Source: Brugia malayi (Eukaryota > Nematoda > Chromadorea > Rhabditida > Onchocercidae). Taken from it: DNA of 64,000 nt. Positions 50,464 to 64,000 of the stretch are shown piece by piece (within the stretch, counting starts at the first letter, position 1; each line of letters opens with the position of its first letter). Location: positions 20,518,721 to 20,582,720 of the forward strand of contig NW_025062479.1 of assembly GCF_000002995.4 (NCBI RefSeq), in the 5' to 3' direction. The position numbers and the translations under genes are program-made. The notes beneath the pieces were generated by a model. The model searched no databases. It saw only the letters and a program-made list of their open reading frames with translations, and had not been told where the DNA came from.

Positions 50464-53400
50464 ATGATGTGGTCACAAATGTCAATGCTGGTGCTAATTG
50501 CGGCGACACTAAAAGCATTCACGGTGTTACCGTATGTACAAATTGACTTTGTTCACTATTTCAGATTAGCACAATGTGATGCAAAATGTGCTGAAAAGGT
50601 AATTAATTCCGAATTATAACCAAAAATAGTAGTAAGCAGTAATAATAATAAAAAAAAAAAAAACAATGATATTGACAATAACAATAATAATAACGACAGT
50701 AATAATATTAATAGTAATACTATTGGTAAAAAAAAAATGACAAATAATAATATATTATATAATAAATAATGATAGTAATTGCAATAATATTAATAAATAA
50801 AAGTAATAATAATAACAATAAATATTAATAAATAATAGTAATAATATAATCAAAAGAGGATGAATAATCGTTTTTATTCACTTCAAAATTGCTTCTTTTC
50901 CAGGAAATTATTTTCTAAAAAATTGGAAAAAGCTATTTGAGAAGAATTTGAAATATGAGAAAGTGTTCCATTTTTAGAAAATTAATTTTTCTTCAATAAA
51001 ATTCTTAAATTATTGCAAAAAATGAATTCTGATATAAAAAATGAAATAAAATTGATCGCTACAGAATAATTTGTAGAATTCGAACATTTAAATTAATTCC
51101 CTTCAAAGACAACAACAAAAAAAAATTACTTAGATACTTTTTTAATGATAAATTAGATTATCCTCATATAACTCTCAATAGCAGTTTCTTTTTCTTGCAT
51201 GGTAGATGGCACATCTCTTTTTCTTATTTGATAATAAAATTCATTTTAAATTAGCTATTAGCAGAAGTTTTGTGGTAAAGCAGAAAGACTACATAATTGA
51301 AAATTGCTATTTGAATTAAAATTTGATTCGAATTAAAAACGCTAATTTTTATCTCAGCAATAATAGAAAATTCATATTGTCAAATTGTTTTGCAACACTC
51401 AGTCTTTGTTGATTAAAACTGCAAATTAAATTAATTGATGCAATATTAATTTCTTCCGTATGCATTTCAGTTATGAAAGTTAGAATGATTGTGCTTTGTA
51501 TTTAAAAGCAATTAAGTGCTTAGAGTAAAATTTTATTTCTATGAAATAATTAAATTTGATACTTTGATTGTAGGATTTAAATTGATTGGAATTTTCGGAG
51601 AAATGTTTCATGCATTTGCAAAGTAGTTCATTTCAAATATTAATAACGTATGAATCATTAATCTCAGTTTCTTTTTTTTTGCATTTGATCTTATTCACTT
51701 TATTTTCAATTGAAATTTTTAATAAAATTTAGTTTTGCTAAAAAAATGTTTGGATTACCCATGCAATATGTATATATTTCAGTATTCAAAATCAGTCAAG
51801 CGGCGCTTAAATGACGGAACATTTATCAAATATTATGGTAATGATGGAGATCATTACAAACTTGTTAGTTAATGACAATTATTATTTTGTTTTATACCTT
51901 CATTTTGCCTTTTCTAAATATCGAAATTCAAAAGTTATTACTAATTAATCCCAATTTAATGAACGTTTAATTTATTACTAATTAATTTCAACGTAATAAA
52001 CATTTAATTCATTCATTACAGCGACTTATATGTTTGAAAGATTTACTTATTTCTTTTTATTTTCCGTCCTTTTTTTTTTTTTTTTTTCTTATTTTTAAAT
52101 AGAACAATACTGGGAAGAGATAAACTGTTTTAAATGCTGTAAGGACAAAAAAAAAAAAAAAATTTTTTATACATACGGTCACTTTAATGACAACTTTTAC
52201 GATGAGAAAGTATTTCATGCAATTAAAAAGTAAAAAACGAAGGAAAAAACGAATGATTGATTGTTTCAATCTTTTTCTTTCTTCTATTCAAAGCTTATTT
52301 TTATTTAAATTATAAATTTAATTTTTCAATAAATAAAAATTGTTGCAAATTATCATTGTATGGTGTGATATCATTCTAACTGAAGTTGCAAAATTATCAA
52401 TTGAAATGTTTGCAATCAATTTAGAAATATAATCTATGCAAATACAAAAACAAAAAGGAAAAAAATAAAAAATGAAAGGTCGAAATTTTTAATAAAATAA
52501 GAAAAAATTTTTAATGATAAGGCGCATATTGCAGTGTATAACTGGTTGTAATCGACGACGAATGACTGCACGACGAGAAAAAAATGGTACGACAAATGCG
52601 CTAATGGCAGGAATGCAATTTTGGATGGATACAAATGCATATGCAAGTAAAATTTGAAATTAACTAAAAAAAAGACTTAAGGAGACTATGACTTGAAAGA
52701 AGAAAATTAAAATAAATTACAAAATTTATTGTACATATTTTGAATTGAAATAATTAGTACTTCTAATTAAATAATTGAATTTGATATTTGTGTAAAAACT
52801 GTTTAGTGGACATATAGATTTTCTAGCATTTAATGAAGAATTTCTAATTTCTTTAATACAATTCAATTAAAAAAAAGTGTTTAATAATTTTGCTAAGAAA
52901 ATATTGAAAATAAAAAAATTTGCAATATTTCAGGTCGAACTGATCACTCACCTATTAAAAGTGTTCAATTAGGTTGTATGGATGTTGTAACATCACAAGA
53001 TGTCAGTGATTTCGAGGATACAATTGAAGGCTTAGTTTTTGTCAATACCAATGAAACGGAACAATATCCGATCCGTTACATTGTTCAATGGAAACAACGA
53101 ACATACGATGGCAGTCCAACCGGAGAAAATGGTTGGATTACTGCTTCGGTTTGTTCCATTTTCATTCATTTCATCAAATTTTTACCTCCAAAAAATTATC
53201 TTTTTTTCCGTAGTATTGATAAGTAATAATAATAATAATAAAAATAATAATATTATAATATTAGTAAATAATAATAAAGAAATAATCATCGTTTTTGACG
53301 CCATTTTTCTTTGCGAGCAACAAAATAATTTTAAATTTAAATATAGAAAGTTTGTATTTGGCTTCTTGGAAAAATTTTAAGTTTAAGATAAATGCTGCAA

Positions 53401-56138
53401 GCTTAAAGAAAAAGATTATTACAATTTCGTCAATTTTTCAGATTGAATCAGAACCAATATTTAAAGTTGAGGGTATGATACCGATGATGCAATACAGATT
53501 TATGGTTACTGCTGTTGGACCCGGTGGACGTTTGGGTGGGCCAATAATGAGTAACTGGGCACAATCATTAACGGTCGAGGAAAAGTTACGCGCACCTGGT
53601 AGTAAATATCAAATTATTAACTTTTTTTTTTTTTTTTTTTTTCATCAACTTTCACCAATAAGGAATGATTACAGATGTTGAATAGAAGCAGATGGTTAGA
53701 AAAACTTTTTTGAATATAAATTTAAGTTCAAGTAGAAGTTCTGATTGCTTTAAGGTATCAAAGAATGAAATTAGAACACAACACAGAATGTATTTGTAAT
53801 TACCTTGAAATCTACCAAAGTTCCTTCACTTTTTTTTCAAATCCTATTTTCTCTTAAAAACCAAAAAAAAAAAAATAAAAAATGAAATTTCGTGAGAAAA
53901 AAGATTATCTATTAATTGGTCTTTATGTTGGGTTATTTGATTTTTTTTTTCTTCAACATTACTCATTTCGCCATGAAATATATCTTACAGAAAATAAAAC
54001 GAAGAAAAAGAGAAAAAAAATAACAGACAATGCATTACTTATTAATTTTATCCTTTATATTCATAAATTTAATTATCCTTTCCTAACTTAAAATCTCCAC
54101 TGTTTTAAAATTACTTTCTCCAGTAATTTTTTGCAAATTTATAAATGAATTATTTTACATAATTTATGTTAGCAATTATTTTATTTTTATTTTAGCTTTT
54201 CTTTTTGTTTTTTATTTTTCTTAAAAAATATAATCTTTGAGCTCTATTTACCTTTCCGTTTTTTTTTTTTTTTTTTTCGCAGTTGGGCCAATGATGATTG
54301 TAACACAGTACAATAATGAAGATGGCTTGTGCGCATTAGTGAAATGGTATCATTCACCGTATCAGCTTGAATTATCACCGAATATCTTAGATGATAGGCT
54401 GGTATTGTTTGGTAACTGTCATTATAGTATTACCATACTCAATGAAACGTCACAGGAAACTGTATTGTTTACATTGGTCAGTTTAAAATTTTACTAATTC
54501 AGCAATTAAAAAGAATATTTTTTTAATCTTACTGCTTAATGTTGAGAATTTTTTTAAATAAAAAAAAATATTGTGTGTAAAAAAAATTTTTTAGAGAAAA
54601 CTGTGCAATTTTTAAAGAATTTTTCTTTAAAAAATTTAAAAGATTGTGCAAAAAGAATTATTCTTTTAGAATTTTTAAGGAAGAATTTTTTTTTTGAAAA
54701 AAAAAGAAAAATGTGTATAAAATTACAAAATTCGTTTTGAGGACAATGGAAATGGTATTTTACTATCAAATTTGCAATTCTCAACGGAATATTCTGTAGC
54801 AGTACGATCGATCTCATCAGTAATGGTAGTAGATTCATCAATGTTGCAACAAAAGAATATGTCAACTGCAGGTGACACAAATGACATACTAGAACAAAAA
54901 TTCTTTACACCAGCATGTAATGAAGTATTTGGTTCAGGAAGTCTTGAATGTGGTAAGTAAAATAATTAATTACAAATTAAAGTTAGCTAATTTGTACTAT
55001 AAGTTAAGCATCATTTCTTTTTTTTTTTTTTTTTATGACTGATTATTTATGAATTTATATTTTCTTTCTTTTTTAGCTCCTGAACCAGTTAAGAATTTGG
55101 AGGCAATAATAAATCCAAATGGATCAGTGCAAATTCAATGGATACCATCAAGTGAACCAAATACTATATTAGTTTATCAATTACTTTATCAATCGTTAAC
55201 AAATCATCATGATTGCGATAATGATCCTTCTAGCATTTATATCAATGCGGTTAGTTCTTTTTTCTATTCTATTTTTTTTTTCTTATTTTTTTCAAGCGCA
55301 TTGTGTATATTAATAATTTAAAATTATTTCACCTCCTTTCTAGAACTTTGCAATGCTCTTTAAATTAAGAGATCAGTTTTCATCTATGACACATTCAGTA
55401 TTTAAGCACTTAATGCAAAAAACAATTGTGCTAACACTAACTTGAAATTTAAAAAATGAAAATATCTCAGTTTAAATAATATATCGCTAATTAACAATTT
55501 GTTGAAATTTGAACGAAATTTACTGATTGACGAGTTTTTATACACAATAAAATTTCTGTGGAACAGTAGTTAAATTTTAAATGATAAAATTTTACATTAA
55601 GCAATAATTATGTTATAGAAATTTATGTAAGTGAAATAATCAGATATTAATTGCAGTGATCAAGTATTAATCAGTAGCACAAGTAATCAAATATTCCATA
55701 TCATATATACTCATTTCCCGAATTACTGCATATTATATTGGTTTAAATTCAATGCAAACAAAAAATGCAATAATTTTAAATTTTTATTATTAATTAAAAT
55801 AAATTTAAATCATAAATTTCACTTTTTTTTTTTTGTTTTTTTAGGGTTCAACAACTGCAACAATACAATTACACGGTCGAACACATTGCGAATATTCGAT
55901 CAAATTAATTAATTACGATTTAATTGGACGTGAAGCAAGTACCGAAATAATCATTTGGTATCGACCAGATATTTATGTTTTTAATTCAAATCTAATTTAT
56001 ATTTATCCTATGTTAATACTAATTTCTATTATTATTTTATTAAAATGTTGTATATGTTTATGTTGTTCTAATACAACAAATAATCATTCAATCATTTCAT
56101 CAAGTTGTAATAAAAAAGATACGGTAACAATTTTATGA
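50464..56138 (+). CDS. kal-1: Anosmin-1 (KAL-1)-like transmembrane fibronectin III protein
   Basis: Exons 50464-50598, 51783-51863, 52535-52646, 52934-53148, 53442-53598, 54283-54476, 54742-54952, 55077-55249 and 55845-56138 join in phase to 1572 nt, 523 aa. Anosmin-1 is an extracellular, heparan-sulfate-linked protein that guides neurons and epithelial morphogenesis. A hydrophobic signal peptide (SMLVLIAATLKAF) is followed by QCDAKCAEK, like the anosmin Cys box. FnIII-like units follow: IRYIVQWKQR with YRFMVTAVGPGG; ILLSNLQFSTEYSVAVRSI; then QKFFTPACNEV...LEC, which matches the anosmin FnIII-3 exit closely; and PEPVKNLEAIINPNGS. The WAP four-disulfide domain of typical anosmins is not visible. 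The C-terminus has a membrane helix (YIYPMLILISIIILL), a Cys-rich juxtamembrane segment, and ends TVTIL, a class I PDZ-ligand pattern. TTTTCAG just before the ATG suggests trans-splicing; AATAAA is at 56194-56199. The alternative is another FnIII adhesion protein. Confidence 0.72.
50599..51782. other. First intron of kal-1-like gene with ATN repeat
   Basis: A 1.2 kb intron. 50638-50860 is a degenerate AAT/AAC/AGT trinucleotide array with no usable frame. The remainder is AT-rich, and I see no WAP-type exon (no CC or CxxxC cluster) in it. Confidence 0.55.
52103..52138 (+). other. kal-1: Candidate 36-nt Cys-box exon with phase conflict
   Basis: After TTTTTAAATAG, 36 nt up to a GTAAGG donor encode QYWEEINCFKC, whose CxxC resembles the anosmin Cys box (QCSKC). 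It joins in phase to exon 2 only if exon 2 ends early at TATTATG|GTAATG. It then leaves phase 1, whereas the following exon (52535-52646) needs phase 0. Skipping it and ending exon 2 at 51863 is fully in phase, which is the model used. A one-base sequence error, an alternative exon, or coincidence would each explain it. Confidence 0.35.
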
Positions 56139-59100
56139 TAAATTCATTAACTTTACTTATATTAAATATGTGTATGAGTAAATAATTTCATTAAATAAAA
56201 GTAGAAGAACAAATGATTATTAATTATTAAATTTCAACATCAAAAATTTTATTTTTTGATTTATATATAAAATCATACATTTTTTTCTTGCTATTATTAC
56301 CAGTTGTTTCTTGTTAGAAGGAATTGATTTAAATAAGAAACATAAATTTGATTAAACTTCATATATACATTTCTTGTTGAAAATTGTATTTCAGTAATTA
56401 CCAAAAGTTGCAAAAATAAATTTTGTTTACTTTTTTTCGCTTTTTTCTCTTCTGTTAAAATTAAAAATCAGCAAGAAGCTTTCATTTTTTTCCTCGTTGC
56501 ATTTGTTTCTGTTTTCTTTAAGCAATAACGAATATTTTTAAAGAAATTGCAAAATTTTTTCTCCTCAAACATTTTGGTCAATTTTTTTGTTAGATGGAAT
56601 GAACTTAAGTTGCTTTTTATTTATTAAACAATTCATTTATTACTATTCTTGCAATTGCTCAAAATGTTCTCTATCCTTATTTTGCACTTATTATTAATTA
56701 TTCGATGATTCATTTGTAAAAAAAAAGTATTTGCTAATTTAATGTGTTTGCTTATTTCAAAATAATATATTAAATAAACAATAACCAATTGTAAAATTTA
56801 AAAAAGAATAAAATTTTACAACGAATTACTCATTTATGAATTACATATTGCATAAATAAGTACGGTATATGAATTGAAATAATTATTAATTAATGAAATT
56901 TTTTTGTTTTCAGTCCCTTCCTGCACAAACTTTTCTTCGTCTTTTTATACAATTTTCATGTTATTTTAACTATCGAACAGAAAAAAAGACGCATTTTTAT
57001 TTAATAGCATAAAAAATAATTTTAAAATGATTTAAAATACTGTTTCAGCAAGTCAAGCATGACATTCATTTTAAATTGCTAAAAATTTCCATTTTTTTTT
57101 CATTATTTCAAACTCCAAAATTAGCAAATAAATAATTGATAAAAAATAAATTTAGAGAATTTTGCTAATATCTTCAAAACTTTTTTTTTCACTTTCGTTT
57201 CAAAAATTTTCCACTGAATGAAACTGAATAATTTTAAGGAATGCTATTATTTTATATTTGTTCATTTCTATATTTCATTTCTAATAACATTCAACCTTAA
57301 ACTGTGTTATCTATTCGAAACATTCATTAAGATTAATATTGAGATGAGAATTGAAAATGAAAATGAAATTAAATGGAATGAGATAAAATAAACCAATAGA
57401 TTGTGCTAGCAAAAGGAGTTGATTAAATGTAATGGATAATGAGATATTTCAATGCTTTGTAAATCAACAAAAGAACTAATTTGCACATGTCAATCATTAG
57501 AAGTAAAATTGAATTTCTTAGAAACGATAAAGTTACAAAAGTTTAAAATTATTCAATAAGAAAAAAGAAAGTGAGAATGTCAATAAATTATGACAATAAT
57601 GGTGAAAAAAAGAATGACAATTATAAAAATTTCACTGATTTGTTCTAAATAAAAAATGGGTAAATGAAGATATGCAGACAACAACTTTATTAGTATGTCA
57701 CAAATTTTATTATGAAAGATTTTCAAGTTTTTAACTTAATTTCTTATTTTCGCTGCTAATAATAATTCGATATACAATGTTGAGTTGTCTTTGTTTTTAG
57801 TTAAAAGAATTTTTTCTTTTGCAATTTTGCATAAGAATAATGTGCATTCATCATTTGCAATACTTCTGCTAGTCATCCTATTTCAGTTTACTAATTTAAG
57901 GCTTGGAATGCTATGAAAAGAAACAGAAAAACTATTTGAACATTTTTACAAAAAATTATGATAATTATAGTAGTAACATTAAACTTAAATTATTAAGTAG
58001 TTTACTCTCGTATTTTAAATGAATAAAAAACTGTTATGTATCTAACATTTTGGTTGTAAAAATTGTTTAATATTTTATAATTGGATGGATTTAATTGATT
58101 CCAATATTTTATCAATATTTCATTGTCATACAAATATAAATTATATTTAAGTAAATCTTAAGATGGATGAATACTAATTTTTTAACTTTTTTATTTTTCA
58201 TAAATTAATATCATTTCTTTCATTTTCTTATCATTCGCTTTATCAAAGATAAAAAAGGAAGAAAGAAATGAAACATAAAATTGCTACCATTCGTCGTGAA
58301 ATGGTATGCATAAATGAATGATCGAAATGTGAAGGAGAAAAATAGTCAGTAATTTTTGGAGAGAGCAAACATAAAAGAGAAAAATTTTATACAAATTGAA
58401 CGATTCACTGAATTGCTTCTTCGTCTGTATCGCACCTTAATTTAATTGCTCTTTTTTTTTTCTTTCTCTCATTGTATTTAAGTAATAAAACGGAAAATTT
58501 CTTTTACAATTTTGATTCTTCCATTCCTATTGCTCTTTGTGTCCAATTTTTCTGCCAAAATTATTCGTAATTTTTCAAACAAAATGAATTTTTTTTTCCA
58601 TATCATTTCTTTTCCTCTCTTGCTCTTTTTTTAAGTCTTTTGTCACTTTGATTATGTGGTCTGTATAGATTTGATATATTGGTTTCTTTTTTTTATGCAT
58701 GAATATATCAGAGATGTGTGAGCATAATTTAGTGAAATTGCCAATTGATATATTAAAATAATAAGTATGGGAGAAATTCTTTTTTTTTGGGAATAATTAT
58801 TTAATATACTGATTTAAGAGGACAATCGATAATTTTATCATATCGATAAAGAAACAAAATTTCTTTTCCTGAATTTTAGATATTTATTGCAATAACATAA
58901 TGATTCGTGATTGAAATGATAAATTGGAAGAAATTACTTTAATAATATCAAGAAAAAAATAAGTTAATTAAATCAAACTTGATTTGAGGATAAGTCTATT
59001 ATATGATTTAATTAATAAAAAAAGTTTAAAAATGCAAAAAATTCTCGAAAAGAAAGGACGAGTGACTTTTGAATTGACTCTACAATGACGAAACAGACTG

Positions 59101-59758
59101 TTATACACACACACACATGTATATATCAATTCATATTTCACAGTTTACTGTTTGATTCTTGTTGTCAATTTCATTTCATCCCTAATTTCATTGCCATTGT
59201 AAATGGTAATGGAATTGTTTGGAAGTATTAAAAGAGTTTTACTCTCATTTTTTCTTTGTAATACTAAGTTTTATGAAATTTAAATGTTAAGCTAAATTTA
59301 ACATTACTATGTAATAATACCACTACGATTTAAACACTCTGGAATGAAAATTTGCATCATTCCAATAACTCAATATCGTAATCATCAAAATCATAATCTG
59401 AATTGTTTTCTTTTTCACATCTCTATATGAATACATCATTAATTTTAATATCTTAATCTTTATCATAATCTTAATCTGTAATACAATCTTAATCTCATCC
59501 TCTCAATTTCGCTATAGTTTTTTAGTAAAATTTGAATATCTCTTAATTTTAAGAGTGAAATAATTTCATGCTAACTAGTATTTATGAAAAAAATAAAACC
59601 CGTTTCTTGTAATTTTTTTTTCTCGTATTTATTACTCACAAAAATTTTCCTTAGTTTGAATTTTTTTAATTTTGAGTAATTTTATGTAATATACGAATGT
59701 AGGAATAAAAATGTTAAAAAAAAAAAAAAAAATGGATTAGAAGAAATAAATATATTGG

Positions 59759-59845
<87 letters not shown>

Positions 59846-62564
59846 AAATAAGCAAATATATGGATTAAAAAAAAGAAAAGCCTTTTTTTTAAAGGAAAAG
59901 GAAGAGTTTATGAAATTTTTTTTTTGAAAATTTATAAATTAAGTAGAGCATTCAATTCTGCATAATACTAAATATTTTGAGAATCATTTAAAGATATGAT
60001 TTAGTCTATTGTAGTTTATCAATATGTATGTAAATCGTTGAACTGTATCATGTTGATAACTTTATCATCATATTTAGAATCTCCCAATGAGTCGAATGTG
60101 GGAGCATTCTTTTGCTACTTTTATCATGTTTAAAATCTCTTGAAATTGATTGCAAAATTTAACTATTAAAGTTTATCAAAATGCAAGAAAGTAAGCACTT
60201 ATAATAAGTATTATCACCACACTTTCGCAGAAAGTATGATAATTCTTCTTTTTATTTTTACCAACTGATAATGTCATTTGCTTGTGAAATTTCAAGATAT
60301 TTAATTAACTGAATAGAACAGTATACGAATGCTAATTTAATTAATATAAATTACTTTTTCCTCCTTTCTTCTCCTTCGTTTTTTACAATGTGATGTTGTT
60401 GTGTGAAGTTTTAAAGAAATTTTGATTGAATAAAAACTTATATGCTTAGTTCATTATATTTGATAATATAATGATATAGTAATTTGTGCTTGATTTGCAT
60501 CACTTTTAACTTACTTTAATCTCTTTCTTACGGATTAATTCAATCTATATTGAATTTATTAACTTACTTAAGAGCAGCTTATACATGAAACTTAAAAAAG
60601 AAATTTACAGTAATTGTTGAATTATAGAACAAAAGAAGAAGAATATGCATTTTGAATAATATTTTATATAATAGTTTTACATTTTGAATATTGTTAATGC
60701 TTTATACTAACCGATTCCATTTCCGGATTCCATCAGAAACTATCAGAATGATGCAGTTGCAGTTTTTTGCAGAATTAACAAATATTTTAAACGCATTTTT
60801 TTACAGTAAATTACTCGGTAGTCTCAACATTGTAATTTTAGCTTCCTTTTTTTGTTCTTATTGCAACTTTTCATATCTTATTTCAAATTATTTTGTTAAT
60901 TGTGCTCTAATTTGCAATATTTGCAACTCATAAATCAGACATGCAATCCAATCCTTTCATAAAAATCACATGGTGAGTTTACTATTTGAAAATGTTTCAA
61001 AAAACTTTTTCCCAAAAAAAAAGAGATAAAATAAATAATTCATTAGACGACTGTTAAAGTATGGCGTAAGTTTAGCATCTTTCATAAACCATTTTTCATA
61101 ATAATTTAACTAATAATTTCACGAATAATTTTATAATCATGCATTCATTTATATGTATGTTCTTTTGCATATACATTTAATTTCTTCAGCAGAAAAAGGA
61201 CATCACTTCAACAGGAATTTCTCTTCCTTTATTTGATCGTGAATTTTTCACTTTTATTTCCTTTGTTACATCATGTACTGTGTTCTGATCAAAGATCAAA
61301 ATTTAGTACAGAGAATAAAATCTTCCAGGTGATCGTCTATAAAATCGATTGTTTCTTAATTTTTAGGTAAGAAATGAAATGCTTTTCTATTTTTATCTCT
61401 TATAAGCAAATTCCCTAGTCCTTATTTCATTTGTGTTTCGCATGTATAAAGTGGTATACTGATTATGCTGAAGAAGCATATCGTTAAACTTTTCACTGTA
61501 TCCATTTCTATAGCGGAGAGAAAAGAATATCCCTTGTCACTTTAACAGTACTTTGTTAATTTTAATCCTTTGGAAGCAGCGTATTCTTTTGAAACACTTT
61601 CTTTAATGTGTCATCTCTTTGTTACGGCTGGAAATTGAATATTTAATCCTGGTGAATAGAATGCTTAGCAAAAGTTTGTTCATTAGAAGATCGTGAAAAA
61701 TTCTTCCAAAGATATTAACAATTTTTTTGTTCGTGTAAGTGTAAATGTAAAACTCAGCAGGATGGTTTTGTTGAATAGTAAATTGAAGCAGATGGAAAAA
61801 ACTCTAGTTAGTTCAAACAGGCAATCATGCCGGCTTATTTATACGATATGATCGGGACTGTAATTTCAATTTCAATAATTTAAATTTTATGGTTAACACT
61901 GACAACAAATGATATAATTGCTTAGAACAGCAAGATAATTATGAAGTAATAGTGTTTTCTGAAATGAAGTAAATTTGGTAGTTGAATTTTCATAAGAATT
62001 TGCTAAATTATTATAACAAAATTGCTTGCTAATTCAATGAAATTTTTTTTCTCCTTCTATTAAAGAAAAATTTTTTTGCGCTAATAAATTATAAAATATT
62101 TACCTTACATTATATTTCAGGAAGATGGTAATCATTACGAAAAAGTTTGGGATTTAATTTGAACAAAGATACAAACCAAAGGTTATAATTTTCCTTATTT
62201 CTTGTTTCCTCTCGAGAAAGGAAGAAGGGAAAAAATTTTTGAAGACAAATTCTCAGTAAAATTTTCATTCAAATTCAGTGGAAGCAAAAACGTGAACTCT
62301 TAAATTCCATTACTTTACATAACATTTCGCAAAGTCACCATTGCACACTGAAGTTTAATCTAGACAAAATGCAAAGCAGTTTAGGGAAAACCAAAAATTC
62401 GATTAACTTTCAATCTAAGAGATATTGCTATGAGAAGAAAAACAAGAAATATTAGAAGGAAAAAAAAGAGAAAAAGTTAAACTGGATATTAGATCAATCA
62501 AACTGCTCATTGTTTCTTTCATTCTGCAATACAAACATGCAATGTGTAAGGCTGACTTTATTAT
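56139..62564. other. 6.4 kb gene-poor region
   Basis: AT-rich with no supported gene. It holds the kal-1 3' UTR (poly(A) signal at 56194-56199) and a (TA)n tract. One exon-like terminal fragment lies at 62121-62162: after TATATTTCAG a frame of 13 residues (EDGNHYEKVWDLI) ends in TGA, but no upstream exon fits. The 80-codon frame at 60691-60933 has no family signal, though its first third (RFHFRIPSETIRMMQLQ) is less biased than the flank. Confidence 0.45.
59761..59843. repeat. (TA)n microsatellite, about 83 nt
   Basis: An unbroken TA dinucleotide array of about 41 units between the kal-1-like and NPEPL1-like genes. Arrays of this kind are self-complementary and often vary in length between individuals and assemblies. 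Confidence 0.97.

Positions 62565-64000
<1,436 letters not shown>

Noticed and set aside
54554..54880. 108-codon minus-strand frame
   Set aside because: Antisense to kal-1-like exon 8 and to a Phe/Lys-encoding A/T run; no family signal.

Overview
The window reads as an AT-rich nematode nuclear genome, probably a clade III (spirurid or filarial-type) worm. Four things point there: very low GC outside exons with many homopolymer and ATN repeats; short exons split by GT-AG introns whose acceptors are mostly TTTCAG or TTTTAG; several genes whose first ATG sits directly at or just after an acceptor-like site, as in spliced-leader trans-splicing; and best family matches to animal proteins, with an NDC80 of about the short nematode length. 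No prokaryotic, viral or intact transposon gene was recognised. All gene models were built by hand from splice sites, reading phase and family resemblance. Single-frame open stretches fragment these genes, so exon coordinates are listed in each entry.

Layout, left to right. 1-4.8 kb is repeat-rich non-coding DNA with an ambiguous open frame at the left edge. 4.79-7.84 kb (minus) holds an 8-exon extended short-chain dehydrogenase (335 aa). Opposite it, 130 bp away, is a possible two-exon 70-aa membrane microprotein (7.97-10.69 kb, plus). 10.7-14.5 kb is mostly empty. 14.48-20.71 kb (minus) is Integrator subunit 9 (INTS9), 18 exons, with an in-frame TAA in one exon. 22.2-23.2 kb (plus) is an S4-domain mitochondrial RNA-binding protein resembling MTRES1. 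24.1-30.04 kb (minus) is the kinetochore protein NDC80 (587 aa, 16 exons). 31.5-33.97 kb (plus) is a ZDHHC24-type palmitoyltransferase whose DHHC motif reads DHHS. 35.28-36.96 kb (plus) is an unrecognised 126-aa protein built from tiny exons. 37-50.4 kb is a 13 kb gene-poor stretch with a few more complex islands on the minus strand. 50.46-56.14 kb (plus) is an anosmin-1/KAL-1-like adhesion protein with fibronectin III domains and a C-terminal membrane anchor, but no visible WAP domain. 56.2-62.5 kb is gene-poor with a (TA)n tract. 62.57 kb to the right edge (minus) is the 3' part of an M17 aminopeptidase of the NPEPL1 type.

The genes are unrelated in function: RNA 3'-end processing, kinetochore-microtubule attachment, mitochondrial gene expression, protein acylation, neuronal adhesion and peptide metabolism. 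This is ordinary eukaryotic gene order, not an operon-like pathway. INTS9/MTRES1-like and NDC80/ZDHHC24-like are divergent pairs, and MTRES1-like/NDC80 converge. The points most worth a second look are the Cys-to-Ser change in the DHHC motif, the WAP-less membrane-anchored anosmin, the orphan 126-aa gene, the stop codon in INTS9, and the 30-nt tandem repeat and inverted repeat between NDC80 and ZDHHC24.
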